From Streptomyces sp. PT12 (GTDB taxonomy: Bacteria; Actinomycetota; Actinomycetes; Streptomycetales; Streptomycetaceae): 64,000 bases of DNA. The position numbers were made by a program, and so were the translations under genes. The notes beneath the pieces are model-generated. The model was not told the DNA's origin. It searched no databases and saw only the letters and a program-made list of their open reading frames with translations. Positions 30,552 through 38,892 of this stretch are shown piece by piece. Position 1 is the first letter of the stretch; each line of letters starts with the position of its first letter. The stretch spans positions 124,001 to 188,000 of the forward strand of contig NZ_QEST01000235.1 of the NCBI RefSeq assembly GCF_003311645.1, in the 5' to 3' direction.

Positions 30552-31619
30552 ATGATGCGTGCGATTACGGTGCAACCCAGACAATCCGGCTCGCTGCGGG
30601 TGGACGAGGTCCCCGAGCCCGCCCTCGCCGACGGCGAGCTGCTCGTCGACGCGCTCGCCATCGGCGTGTGCGGCACGGACCACGAGATCGTCGCGGGCGA
30701 CTACGGCGCCGCGCCCCTGGGGCACGAGCGCCTGGTCATCGGCCACGAGTCCCTGGGCCGCGTCCGCGCCGCGCCCCCCGGCAGCGGCTTTACCCAGGGC
30801 GACCTGGTGATGGGCGTCGTCCGCCGCCCCGACCCCGAGCCCTGCGGGGCGTGCCGACGCGGCGAGTTCGACATGTGCCGCAACGGCCGCTACACCGAGC
30901 GCGGCATCAAGGAGCGCGACGGCTACGCCAGCGAGAGCTGGACCATCGAGCCTGACTACGCGATCCCCCTCGACGCCCGCCTCGAACGCGTCGGCGTGCT
31001 CATGGAGCCCACCTCCGTGGTCGCCAAGGCGTGGGAGCAGGTCGAACGCGTCGGCGCCCGCGCGTGGTTCGACCCCCGGCGCGTGCTGGTCACCGGCGCG
31101 GGCCCGGTCGGCCTGCTGGCCGCCCTGCTCGGCGTGAAACGCGGCCTCGACGTGCACGTCCTCGACCGCGTCACCGAGGGGCCCAAGCCGGGGCTCGTCG
31201 CCGACCTGGGGGCGACCTACCACACCGACGACGCCGCCGAGGTCGCCGACGCGCTGCGCCCCGACGTCGTCATCGAGGCCACAGGCGCGGGCCCCGTCGT
31301 GCTCGACGTGCTGACCGGCACCGGCGGCTACGGCGTCGTCTGCCTCACCGGCGTCTCCTCATCCGGCCGCCCTCTCGCCGTTGACGCGAGCTCGCTCAAC
31401 CGCGAGCTGGTCCTGGAGAACGACGCCGTCGTCGGCTCGGTCAACGCCAACCCACGCCACTACCAGCAGGCCGCCCAGGCCCTCGCCCACGCCGACCTCG
31501 ACTGGCTCGACCGCCTCATCACGCGCCGCGTCCCGCTGGAGCGCTGCCACGAGGCATACGAGTCGCGCCCCGGCGACATCAAGGTGGCCATCACCCTCGA
31601 CGGCGCGGCAACGCCCTGA
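30552..31619 (+). CDS. Zinc-type glucose 1-dehydrogenase (MDR family)
   Basis: 355-356 residues; ATG 30552 and ATG 30555 are adjacent, with GGGAG immediately upstream. Catalytic-zinc residues lie in GVCGTDHEI and VIGHESLG; structural Cys occur in CGACRRGEFDMC; the Rossmann motif is VLVTGAGPVGLLAAL. Overall it matches the glucose dehydrogenase subgroup (MEPTSVVAKAWEQ, ENDAVVGSVNANPRHY). It likely oxidises glucose to gluconolactone with NADP. It stands beside the gluconate permease remnant, whose product pathway it would feed. Confidence 0.88.
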   Translation: MMRAITVQPRQSGSLRVDEVPEPALADGELLVDALAIGVCGTDHEIVAGDYGAAPLGHERLVIGHESLGRVRAAPPGSGFTQGDLVMGVVRRPDPEPCGACRRGEFDMCRNGRYTERGIKERDGYASESWTIEPDYAIPLDARLERVGVLMEPTSVVAKAWEQVERVGARAWFDPRRVLVTGAGPVGLLAALLGVKRGLDVHVLDRVTEGPKPGLVADLGATYHTDDAAEVADALRPDVVIEATGAGPVVLDVLTGTGGYGVVCLTGVSSSGRPLAVDASSLNRELVLENDAVVGSVNANPRHYQQAAQALAHADLDWLDRLITRRVPLERCHEAYESRPGDIKVAITLDGAATP

Positions 31620-31639
31620 CCCTTAACCTCGCCGTCTCG

Positions 31640-32590
31640 GTTGGGCTGAGGCGGCTGGGTTGATCATCAACCCTTGGGTGGTCGAGGCGATTCTGTTGCC
31701 TGGGCATGGTGGAGTCCCGGCGCAATGGTCGGGTTCTCCGGGTCCTTCGGATCGTGGGTGGGCGGGGGGCCGCAGGTCAGTCAACCGGTCGGGGCAGTGC
31801 GGCAAGGCGGTGGAAAGCCGTGGCCAGTTCGTGTCTGAAGGGTCAGGGCGCCGAGATCGGCCAGAGAGCTTCGGGCAGTGAGCGGATTGCACGACGGACT
31901 GGCTCGGTGACCGCGTATCCGACAGAGAACCGCAGGTTCAACCCGTGCTCGCGCAAGGTCCGGATGTGGGTGAGGAAGGCTTTCGCGGATCCGGCGCTGT
32001 CGGCGCGGACCAGGATCTGGGTGCCGTACCGGTGAGCGTCGGGGATCTGCGCGAGGGCGTCGTCCAGCACCGCGATGTGATCGGCGGCGGTGTTGGAGCC
32101 GGAATCGCCGGGCCGCAGTCGACCAGACATGGCCTCGCCGGTGTTCGCGAGGAAACACAGCAGCGGATGAAAGCCGAAGCCGCCTTTGTAAGTGGGCGCG
32201 GCCTGTTCCTCTTCCGAGTGGGAGGTGATCAGCGTGGCGTCGAGGTCCAGGACCAGGCCGGGAAGTTGTCGTCCGCCGGCCTGGACGGCGGGTATGCCCT
32301 GGCCGGTCTCGGCGGCCTGCGTCCAGGCGACTTCCCGGGCTGAGGCGCGGGCCGCTCGCAGCGAAGCGAGTACTGCCCCGTCGGTGTCGGCGAGTAACCG
32401 CCAGGCGGTGGGCGTGGAGGAGACCGACCCGAATAGCTCGCCCTGGTCCCGCAGCGCGGCCAGATCCGCTATCGCCTCACCGCCGTCGGCGAGCATCACC
32501 GCGAGATCGGTGGCGGTCCGCCCTGGGGCATCGCGCCGTTCTGCGCGGCGAGCCGGACACCGTCCTGCCAAGAGCCGTTGACGGAGATGG
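31640..32590 (-). mobile_element. Degenerate IS1380-family insertion sequence with broken transposase
   Basis: A minus-strand reading gives the IS1380 transposase core: [109 protein letters not shown] carries a DDE-family Asp. The reading stops early at 31843; the usual transposase C-terminus (HELATAFHRLAALPRPVD) reappears in another frame, ending at 31777, so the part between was deleted. The N-terminus is also missing. A GGGTTGATCATCAACCC hairpin (31657-31673) lies in the flank past the transposase end. Exact ends and target duplication could not be fixed by eye. Confidence 0.85.
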
Positions 32591-32606
32591 TGGCCTGGCC
32601 GAGCTC

Positions 32607-32735
32607 GGGCTCGGCCAGGGGAACGTCCATCTCGGCAACCCACAGCGGCAGCACATCCTCCGGGTACGTCCTCCACTTCGGGCTCGTACGGCGCCGGAGC
32701 TGGTCAACGGTGAGTCGGCGCAGCGGGTATTCGTC
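32607..32735 (-). pseudogene. N-terminal stub of a MalY/PatB-type aminotransferase
   Basis: On the minus strand the codons read [20 protein letters not shown] and then [20 protein letters not shown], the conserved N-terminus of MalY/PatB C-S lyases. Downstream of the AEP at 32607 the similarity ends near the IS1380 remnant. Upstream no start codon remains, because the sequence joins the lrp fragment. Only about 43 codons of roughly 390 survive. Confidence 0.75.
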
Positions 32736-32986
32736 AGCTTGCGCCAGGAGTCGGCGGACACCCTGACGGCCTTCGATGAGGCCGTCACCGCGATCCCTGA
32801 CGTCGTGAAGGCACAGCGCCTTTTCGGCGACCCCGATTACCTGCTGCGGCTGGTCACAGCGGACCTCCCCGCGTACCAGCGTCTCTACGAGGGAAGTTGA
32901 TCCGGCTGCCGGGTGTGCAGCGCATCAACTCCACCATCGTCATGAAGCAGGTCGTCGCCACGCGCCCCCTGCCCGCCCAGCGGTAG
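32721..32986 (+). pseudogene. C-terminal fragment of an Lrp/AsnC-family regulator, frameshifted
   Basis: The frame reads [53 protein letters not shown] and then hits a TGA. The text continues one frame away as [20 protein letters not shown] and ends at TAG 32984. This is the ligand-sensing RAM domain of AsnC/Lrp proteins. One G appears to be missing in a GGGG run near 32896, and the HTH half is gone. Lrp-type regulators often sit divergently next to aminotransferase or LysE genes, so it may once have paired with the malY stub. Confidence 0.82.
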
Positions 32987-33019
32987 CGCCGGCGACGTCC
33001 GGGTCCGTGGCCCGGAAGG

Positions 33020-33610
33020 TCAGCCGGCGGGTACCAGCTGCGCGGCGAGGGTGGCAGCGGCCAGCAGCTCATCCCGCTGGGCGCCGGACGCGGCCTCGAC
33101 ACTGAGTCCGTAGATGGTGGCCATGAGGCCGCGCGCCAGGGCGCCGCAGTCGGTCCCGGCGGGCAGGTCACCGTCGGCAACCGCCTTCTCGAACCGCTCC
33201 AGCACCGTCTTCCGCGTCTCGTCCCGCACGGCCGCGAGGAGGTCGACGACCTCACTGTGTGCCTCGCCGCACGCGAGCCCCGCCCGCACGGTCATGCAGC
33301 CGCGAGGCAGACCGGGGGCGGTGAATGCCTCCACCCTGCTCGTCAGGAGATGCAGCGCGGCCTCGCGAGCGGTCGGCCGCTCCACCGCCTCCCGCAGGTC
33401 GGCGGTCGGGCGGGACATGTACCGGTCCAGCGCCTTCTCGAAAAGATCGCGCTTGCTACCGAAGGCCGCGTACAGGCTGGGCGGCTGGATGCCGAGGGCC
33501 TGGCAGATGTCGGCGATCGAGGTGCCTTCGTAACCCTGGCGCCAGAACAGTTCCATGGCCGTCTGCAGCGCGGCGTCCTCGTCGAACGTGCGCTTGCGTC
33601 CTCTCGGCAT
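33020..33610 (-). CDS. TetR-family regulator
   Basis: 196 residues from ATG 33610. N-terminal HTH: RTFDEDAALQTAMELFWRQG, then TSIADICQALGIQPPSLYAA with FGSKRDLFEKAL. The C-terminal domain belongs to the TetR_C group with a Cys-containing SRVEAFTAPGLPRGCMTV segment. It is divergent from the SDR gene and probably controlled it; that target is now broken, so the regulator may have lost its main role. Confidence 0.9.
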   Translation of the reverse strand: MPRGRKRTFDEDAALQTAMELFWRQGYEGTSIADICQALGIQPPSLYAAFGSKRDLFEKALDRYMSRPTADLREAVERPTAREAALHLLTSRVEAFTAPGLPRGCMTVRAGLACGEAHSEVVDLLAAVRDETRKTVLERFEKAVADGDLPAGTDCGALARGLMATIYGLSVEAASGAQRDELLAAATLAAQLVPAG

Positions 33611-33648
33611 CTCCCGATCTCCCTTCCGGACCGGCCGCGGGCTCCGGC

Positions 33649-33676
33649 TTGCTTTTTCTTTAGGGCTCGTTACAGT
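33649..33676 (+). promoter_or_regulatory. Candidate promoter for the SDR gene
   Basis: TTGCTT at 33649-33654 and TACAGT at 33671-33676 are separated by 16 bp, a sigma-70/HrdB-like pair in the AT-rich gap between the divergent tetR and SDR genes. It is about 50 bases from the GTG at 33729. Confidence 0.45.
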
Positions 33677-33728
33677 GTAGGCGTCCTCTTCTTTAACGAC
33701 AACTAAACAAGAAAGTTGGGATCACCCC

Positions 33729-34501
33729 GTGGGCAAGCTGGACGGCAAGACCGCGGTCATCACGGGCGGCGGCAGCGGGATCGGCCTGGAGACCGCGAAG
33801 AAGTTCGTCGCCGAGGGCGCGTACGTGCCGAGGGCGCGTACGTGTACATTACCGGCCGCCGCGAGGAGGAGCTCGCCAAGGCCAAGGCCGAGATCGGCGA
33901 CAACGTCGCCACCGTGTGGGGCGACATCGCCGACCTCGACGACCTCGACCGGCTGTGGGAGCGGGTGAAGGAGGAGCGCGGCTCCGTCGACATCATCTTC
34001 ACCAACGCCGGCATCGCCGAGGCGGCCACCCTGCCCCAGGCCACGCCCGAGCACTTCGACAAGGTCTTCTCCATCAATGCCCGCGGCACCTTCTTCACCG
34101 TGCAGAAGGCGTTGCCCCGCTCAACGACGGAGGACCCATCGTCCTCATGTCGGGTGTCGCCCATCGGGTGGGCTGGCCGGACTTCACGGCCTACTCGGCC
34201 AGCAAGGCCGCCGTGCGCTCCTACGCCCGCAGCTGGGCCGTCGAGCTCAAGGACCTCGGGATCCGGGTCACCTCCGTCAGCCCCGGGGCCGGTCGAGACC
34301 CCCATCCTCGACGGCCTGTACGCCGGCCAGACCGCCGCCGACGGTGAGGCCGTGCGCGCCGGACTCGCCGGCACCGTCCCCATGGGCCGCCTGGCTGAGC
34401 CGGAGGAGATCGCCAAGGCGGTCCTGTTCCTCGCCTCCGACGACAACAGCTACATGACCGGAGCCGACCTGCCCGTCGACGGCGGCAGCACCCAGCTCTG
34501 A
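33729..34501 (+). pseudogene. Short-chain dehydrogenase broken by a 17-bp duplication and two more frameshifts
   Basis: From GTG 33729 the start is normal ([20 protein letters not shown], then [10 protein letters not shown]). GCCGAGGGCGCGTACGT then occurs twice in tandem (33810-33826 and 33827-33843), shifting the frame by 17 bp before [20 protein letters not shown] second shift near 34115 (a missing base after GCGTTGCCCC) precedes [16 protein letters not shown] and the active-site segment [15 protein letters not shown] third near 34280 (extra G in a GGGG run) precedes [18 protein letters not shown]. With all three corrected it is a normal 250-residue classical SDR. The tandem duplication is a real mutation type; the two one-base shifts could be sequencing errors. 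Confidence 0.85.
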
Positions 34502-34532
34502 CACAACCCATCGACCCGAAAGGGAGCAACCC

Positions 34533-34907
34533 GTGAGCACTCTGGAACTCACCAAGGAGAACTTCGACGAGATCGTGTCGAAGAACGGCTTCGTCCTTGT
34601 CGACTTCTGGGCGGAATGGTGCCCTCCGTGCCGCATGTTCGGCCCGGTCTTCGAGGCCGCATCGGAGCGTCACCCCGATCTCGTCTTCGGCAAGGTCGAC
34701 ACCGAGACGCAGCCGGGGCTCGCGCAGGCATTCTCCGTCCAGTCGATCCCGACGCTTGCGATCATCCGGGACAAGGTCGCCATCTTCGTGCAGCCCGGCG
34801 CACTACCCGCGTCCGCCCTCGACGATGTGATCGAGCAGTCGCGGAAGGTCGACATGGACGAGGTACGCAAGCAGATCGCCGAAGAGGCGAAGAGCCAGGG
34901 GCGGTAA
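34533..34907 (+). CDS. Thioredoxin
   Basis: 124 residues from GTG 34533 (AAAGGGAG upstream). Thioredoxin fold with FVLVDFWAEWCPPC, the redox pair at Cys30 and Cys33, and the cis-Pro segment QSIPTLAII. The active site is WCPPC rather than the common WCGPC, which usually shifts redox potential. A charged C-terminal tail of about 20 residues (VRKQIAEEAKSQGR) is longer than in minimal thioredoxins. It is followed by a terminator and then by a FrnE-like gene in the same orientation. Confidence 0.93.
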   Translation: MSTLELTKENFDEIVSKNGFVLVDFWAEWCPPCRMFGPVFEAASERHPDLVFGKVDTETQPGLAQAFSVQSIPTLAIIRDKVAIFVQPGALPASALDDVIEQSRKVDMDEVRKQIAEEAKSQGR

Positions 34908-34928
34908 CCCCCGGGCAGGACAGCCACG

Positions 34929-34968
34929 TCAGGGAAGGCGGGCCCGGGCCGCCGGGCCCGCCCCTGAC
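34929..34968 (+). terminator. Terminator-like hairpin after the thioredoxin gene
   Basis: GGCGGGCCCGG (34937-34947) pairs perfectly with CCGGGCCCGCC (34952-34962) around a four-base loop. Outer arms GTCAGG (34929-34934) and CCTGAC (34963-34968) can also pair. There is no U-tract, as is common in Streptomyces. Confidence 0.7.
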
Positions 34969-35040
34969 CTCCGTGTCCACCGGCAAGATCGACGGGCTGA
35001 CATGACGTTGCGTTCAGACCGGCCCAAGAAGGGCACACTT

Positions 35041-35265
35041 GTGCGGGAACAGGACATCTACCGTCGCATCGATGAGCTCGTACGGGAGGAGCACCAACTG
35101 CGTGACGGGCAGGCGGACACCACCGCGGACAGGCGATCCCGGCTCACGACCGCGGAGCAGACCCTCGACCAGTGCTGGGACCTGCTGCGCCAGCGTGTCG
35201 CCCGCCGCGAGTTCGGCCGGAATCCCGACGAGGCCCACGTCCGCGACGTGCGCTACCAGCAGTGA
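35041..35265 (+). CDS. DUF2630 family small protein
   Basis: 74 residues from GTG 35041; ATG 35002 is an alternative that adds 13 residues. Helical family pattern: QDIYRRIDELVREEHQLRD, a middle LTTAEQTLDQCWDLLRQRVA, and a C-terminal NPDEAHVRDVRYQQ, as in actinobacterial DUF2630 proteins. Function is unknown. It is 33 bases upstream of the FrnE-like gene and probably co-transcribed. Confidence 0.85.
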   Translation: MREQDIYRRIDELVREEHQLRDGQADTTADRRSRLTTAEQTLDQCWDLLRQRVARREFGRNPDEAHVRDVRYQQ

Positions 35266-35297
35266 CGCAACGCAGGACGCGACAGGAGGCGACCGCC

Positions 35298-36281
35298 ATG
35301 CGAATCGAAGTATGGGCGGACATGGTCTGCCCATGGGCCTACATCGGCAAGCGACGCCTGGAGAAGGCCCTGGCCGACCCGGCGCTGGCTGGCCTTTACG
35401 CCGAGGTGGTATGGCGGCCGTACCGGATCGATCCGACCGCGCCCGCGCAAGCCACCCCAGTGGACGAGTCCTCCCCCGACGCGGTGACGGACGGCGACGC
35501 GGCCTCGCGCACCCTCGATCCGTCTCCGGCGCAGGACCGGGTGCTCGTGTCTCAGGTTGCTGCCGAAGAGGGGTTCGGGCCGGAGTTTGGAGCCGCCTGG
35601 CGGGCCGACAGCCTCGACGCCCACGGCCTCCTCGCCCTGGCCTACGAACACGGCGGCAGCGTCCCGCAGGACCAGGTCGCCGAGCGGCTCCTGCATGCTC
35701 ACTTCCTCGACCACCTCGACATCAGCGACCGCCGCCTGCTGGACGGTATCGCCGACCGGGCCGGCATCCCCGACGCCGGCACACTCCTGGACGGCGGAGC
35801 CGCCGCCCGCGAGGTACGTGAACTCCTCCTGATCGGCAAGGCCCGGGGCATCGCGACCTCGCCCACGATCGTGGTCGGCGATCGGGCGCTCGCCGGTGCC
35901 CAGCCCCCCGCGGTGATGGCCGACTTCATCACCGCGGCAGCGAGCGTACCCATACGGGAAACACCCGAAGAGGTCCAGCGCCTGCGCTGGTCGGAATCCC
36001 TGCTGGACCAGCGCGACCCCTTGGGCGCCCTCACCCTGCTCCAGCCCCTGCTCGCCCACCACGGCGACGACCTGAACGTCCGACGCCTCGCCGCCCGCAG
36101 CTACTTCCACTCGGCCCAGCTGTCACGGGCCCACGACATGCTGCGGCAACTGGTGGCGGACGCGCCGGACGACTCGTACACGAGACTCATGCTCGGGCGG
36201 ACCCTCCAGCGCCTCGGCAGAGACGACGAGGCGGTCATGCACCTGAAGATGGTCGCCGCCATGACACCCGAGTTCGCCTGA
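35298..36281 (+). CDS. FrnE/DsbA-like oxidoreductase with C-terminal TPR domain and a monothiol active site
   Basis: 327 residues from ATG 35298, with AGGAGG upstream. Residues 1-215 are the FrnE type of DsbA-fold protein (MRIEVWADMVCPWAYIGKRR, FLDHLDISDRRLLDGIA, GIATSPTIVVGDRALAGAQP). The usual CPWC is CPWA here (Cys11, Ala14), so the resolving cysteine is missing. From about residue 228 a TPR block follows (LLDQRDPLGALTLLQPLLA, VRRLAARSYFHSAQLSRAHD, SYTRLMLGRTLQRLGRDDEA) that resembles the stand-alone TPR gene at 3485. It may bind a protein client rather than act as a dithiol oxidase. No signal peptide. Confidence 0.85.
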   Translation: MRIEVWADMVCPWAYIGKRRLEKALADPALAGLYAEVVWRPYRIDPTAPAQATPVDESSPDAVTDGDAASRTLDPSPAQDRVLVSQVAAEEGFGPEFGAAWRADSLDAHGLLALAYEHGGSVPQDQVAERLLHAHFLDHLDISDRRLLDGIADRAGIPDAGTLLDGGAAAREVRELLLIGKARGIATSPTIVVGDRALAGAQPPAVMADFITAAASVPIRETPEEVQRLRWSESLLDQRDPLGALTLLQPLLAHHGDDLNVRRLAARSYFHSAQLSRAHDMLRQLVADAPDDSYTRLMLGRTLQRLGRDDEAVMHLKMVAAMTPEFA

Positions 36282-36336
36282 CGAGAGACCGACTATGTCC
36301 TTCGAAGCCGCCGACCAGGCCCCCGGAGGGGTCCGC

Positions 36337-36750
36337 TCACCTCCCGGGAGGGACCTGGAGCAAGGGCGTGAACGCCGTGATCTCCGGGGGTTCGCCCACC
36401 GGGCGGCCCTCCGCCTCGACCCACGCGTGCGCCGCGAACGGCGGCGTGCGCACGCCCGTGCACCACGTCGGCCATGTGCCGCGCAGGCGGCAGAGCAGGG
36501 CGGTCGCGAGGGAGCGTTGCAGGCAGTAACGCCCCGAGCAGAACGTGCTGCTGCCGGTGACGTCCCGGCGCGCGGCGAGCGCCTGCTCATGGCTCGCGGG
36601 CGCGGCGCCCCGGCGCGCGACGCGCAGCAGCGACGTCAGGCGCGCGGGGGAGAGGTGCGCGAGCAGCCGCGCGACGGCCACGGCCGCGTGCGCGGGAACG
36701 CGGCGGCGCAGCGGCGGCCTGGCGGCGGGGGAGGGAAGCACCTGGCTCAT
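36337..36750 (-). CDS. Lasso peptide maturation protease (B2, transglutaminase-like)
   Basis: 137 residues from ATG 36750, overlapping the B1 stop by ATGA. The catalytic Cys lies in GRYCLQRSLA (Cys76) and the His in FAAHAWVEAEGRPVGE (His108), the Cys-His arrangement of lasso leader peptidases. The C-terminal ITAFTPLLQVPPGR also fits. With B1 it would remove the 32-residue leader of the precursor. It is the last gene of the cluster; no transporter gene follows. Confidence 0.9.
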   Translation of the reverse strand: MSQVLPSPAARPPLRRRVPAHAAVAVARLLAHLSPARLTSLLRVARRGAAPASHEQALAARRDVTGSSTFCSGRYCLQRSLATALLCRLRGTWPTWCTGVRTPPFAAHAWVEAEGRPVGEPPEITAFTPLLQVPPGR

Positions 36751-37040
36751 GCGGGCACCACGAGTCCGGCGCGCGTGAGGTGGTCGAGGAGCGCGGCCAC
36801 GTCGGCGCGGGCACGTTCGGCCGTGACCGGGCGGGTGGCGGCCAGGCGCCCGGCGATCTCCCCTGGTGCCGCGCCCGCGAGGAGGTCGCGCAGGACGAGC
36901 GCTCCGGTGGCGTTGAGCTGGTAGTAGCGCCCGCTGCGCCCGTCGAGCAGGACCGTCGCCCCTTCGGTGTCGGCGGCGGTGACGTCAGCGCGCAGCCTCA
37001 GGGGCCCAAGGGGCTTCTCCCGCAAGGTCGTTCTCCTCAT
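36747..37040 (-). CDS. Lasso peptide PqqD-like leader-binding protein (B1/RRE)
   Basis: 97 residues from ATG 37040, which lies inside the cyclase gene (56-nt overlap). It is a PqqD/RRE domain: LRLRADVTAADTEGATVLLD, SGRYYQLNATGALVLRDLLA, and a C-terminal VAALLDHLTRAGLVV helix. Such proteins hold the YxxP...GxF leader motif and present the precursor to B2. A later start would cut the first beta strand, which is why the long overlap is accepted. Confidence 0.88.
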   Translation of the reverse strand: MRRTTLREKPLGPLRLRADVTAADTEGATVLLDGRSGRYYQLNATGALVLRDLLAGAAPGEIAGRLAATRPVTAERARADVAALLDHLTRAGLVVPA

Positions 37041-38892
37041 GAAGTCGCAGGTGGGCGGGGACGGGATGTGCCTCGATGCCGCGCAGCCAGGACTCGACGC
37101 CAAGGGTCTCCTCCAGCTCTGCGGCCCCCGCCGAGAGCAGATCGGGGCTCGACACCGCGCGGTGCAGGGTCCGTTGGTCCACGAGCCCGGCGGCGGCAAG
37201 GCGCGAGTCATCGGCCCACCGGGCGAACACCGCGCGCCCGGCCCGCAGGCCCGCGAACCACTCGGGCTCGCAGTGGTCCTTCGTCGTCCGCGCCCTGATG
37301 GTGTCGGGCAGCACGCCGCGCAGCGCCTCGGTCAGCAGCGGCTTGTAGGACCAGGGGGTGCAGACGTCATCGGGGCGCAGGGCGAGGCACGCCTCAAGCA
37401 CGGCGTCGTCGCAGAACGGGGCGTCAAGGGGCAGGCCCCACAGGGCAGTTCGGTGGGCGAGCCGGGCCGCGGTGCGGCCGCCCTGCCGCATCTGGCGGAT
37501 CCAGCCGTGGAGGTGGCGCTCGGCGGCCAGCGGCTCGGCGTTCTCGGCCGTGGCGTCCATCAGATCGCAGAACGCCGTGGTGGCGCGGTCGTTCGCCCAG
37601 GCGGGGAGCCGGGGGCGGATGCCCCAGCCGGGGGGCTCGGTCAGGGGCGCGGGGGCGGGCTCACCCGCGCGCAGCGCGCGCGACGCGCCCGCGAGCCATC
37701 GGGCGTAGGAGCCTCCGGCGAGCAGCATGCGCGCGCTGTCGGCCAACGACCAGCGCTGGCGCGCCCGGTGGGCCGCGGTTCTGCGCAGCGCGGCGACGGG
37801 GCGGCGGCGCAGCAGGGCGCGCAGGTAGGAGGCGGGCGGTGTCGCGACGTGGTCGCCGCCGAGCCCCGTGAGCCGCAGCGTGGCGCCCCTGGCGCTCAAC
37901 GCCTCGCCGATGAGCCGCTGTTGAACGCGGTCCCGCAGCGCCGTGGACGGCTCGTCGTCCGGGTCGTCGGGCTCGTCGGCCCCGGCGAACAGCGGCGGCA
38001 GGTCGCGCGGCTCGAACACCAGCCGCGTGATCCGCGTGCGCCCGGCCAGCGCGGCGGCGGCGCGTTGGGCGTAGCGGGGGTCCTCGTTGGCCGGGTCGGA
38101 CCAGTGCAGGGTGGCCGTCGCCAGCTCGGCGCCCTCGCCCGCGGCGAGGAAGCACAGCGATGTGGAGTCGAGGCCGCCCGAGAGGTCGGCGGCCAGGGGC
38201 ACGCCCGGCTTGACGCGCAGCGCCACCGCGGCGCGCAGCGCGTCATGAACGGCCGACGCGCCCTCCGCGAGGGGGAGTTCGCCCGGTGGCGGGCTCCACC
38301 ACGCGCCGGTGGACGCGCGCCCGCGCCGGTCGATCGCCAGGGCGTGGCCCGCGGGCACCTCGTGCACGCCGCGCCAGGGGGCGGCGCTGTCGAGCGGGTG
38401 GGGCAGGCTGGGGCCCGCGAGCCGCGCGGCCAGGTGGGCGGGGTCGGGCTCGGCCCCGATGAGCCAGGCCAGCGTGCGCGCCCGGTCGGCCGCGACGGTC
38501 ACCTCGTCCACGGCCGCCCGGTACAGGCGCCGCGCGCCCGAGGCGCTGCCCCGCGCGTAGACCTCACCCGCGTGCGACGCCAGAACGTGGAAACGCCCCA
38601 CCGCGCCCCTGACCGCGCCCTCCGCGTCGGCGGCCGAACGGACCGTCGCGGCCCGGGCGTTCAACGCGTCAGGGCCGAGCGAGCAGGGGCTGGTGACGGC
38701 CAGGCGCGTCTCGCCCGCGGTGGCGAACGTCAGCTGTTCGTCGTTCCAGCAGCCGATCAGCCAGGGGCGCCCTGACGCATGGGTGAGGGTCCGGCAGTGG
38801 CGCCCGCGCAGCGCGCGGAGCGCGGCGGGCGCCGCCTCGTGGTCAGGGATGACCACGAACCAGCACCCGCCGCATGGCTCGCTCAGTACCAC
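36985..38892 (-). CDS. Lasso peptide macrolactam synthetase (C, asparagine synthase-like)
   Basis: 635 residues from GTG 38892, inside the last codons of the precursor gene. The N-terminal part is glutaminase-like without the catalytic N-terminal Cys; the synthetase domain has the ATP pyrophosphatase loop AADLSGGLDSTSLCFL, then LTGLGGDHVATPP and DDVCTPWSYKPLLTEALRG. It would activate the Glu9 side chain of the core with ATP and join it to the Ala1 amine to close the ring. Length and layout match lasso C proteins. Confidence 0.9.
   Translation of the reverse strand: MVLSEPCGGCWFVVIPDHEAAPAALRALRGRHCRTLTHASGRPWLIGCWNDEQLTFATAGETRLAVTSPCSLGPDALNARAATVRSAADAEGAVRGAVGRFHVLASHAGEVYARGSASGARRLYRAAVDEVTVAADRARTLAWLIGAEPDPAHLAARLAGPSLPHPLDSAAPWRGVHEVPAGHALAIDRRGRASTGAWWSPPPGELPLAEGASAVHDALRAAVALRVKPGVPLAADLSGGLDSTSLCFLAAGEGAELATATLHWSDPANEDPRYAQRAAAALAGRTRITRLVFEPRDLPPLFAGADEPDDPDDEPSTALRDRVQQRLIGEALSARGATLRLTGLGGDHVATPPASYLRALLRRRPVAALRRTAAHRARQRWSLADSARMLLAGGSYARWLAGASRALRAGEPAPAPLTEPPGWGIRPRLPAWANDRATTAFCDLMDATAENAEPLAAERHLHGWIRQMRQGGRTAARLAHRTALWGLPLDAPFCDDAVLEACLALRPDDVCTPWSYKPLLTEALRGVLPDTIRARTTKDHCEPEWFAGLRAGRAVFARWADDSRLAAAGLVDQRTLHRAVSSPDLLSAGAAELEETLGVESWLRGIEAHPVPAHLRLHEENDLAGEAPWAPEAAR

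Noticed and set aside
33256-33706. Plus-strand ORFs opposite the TetR gene
   Set aside because: Antisense to a confident TetR HTH; low-complexity content.
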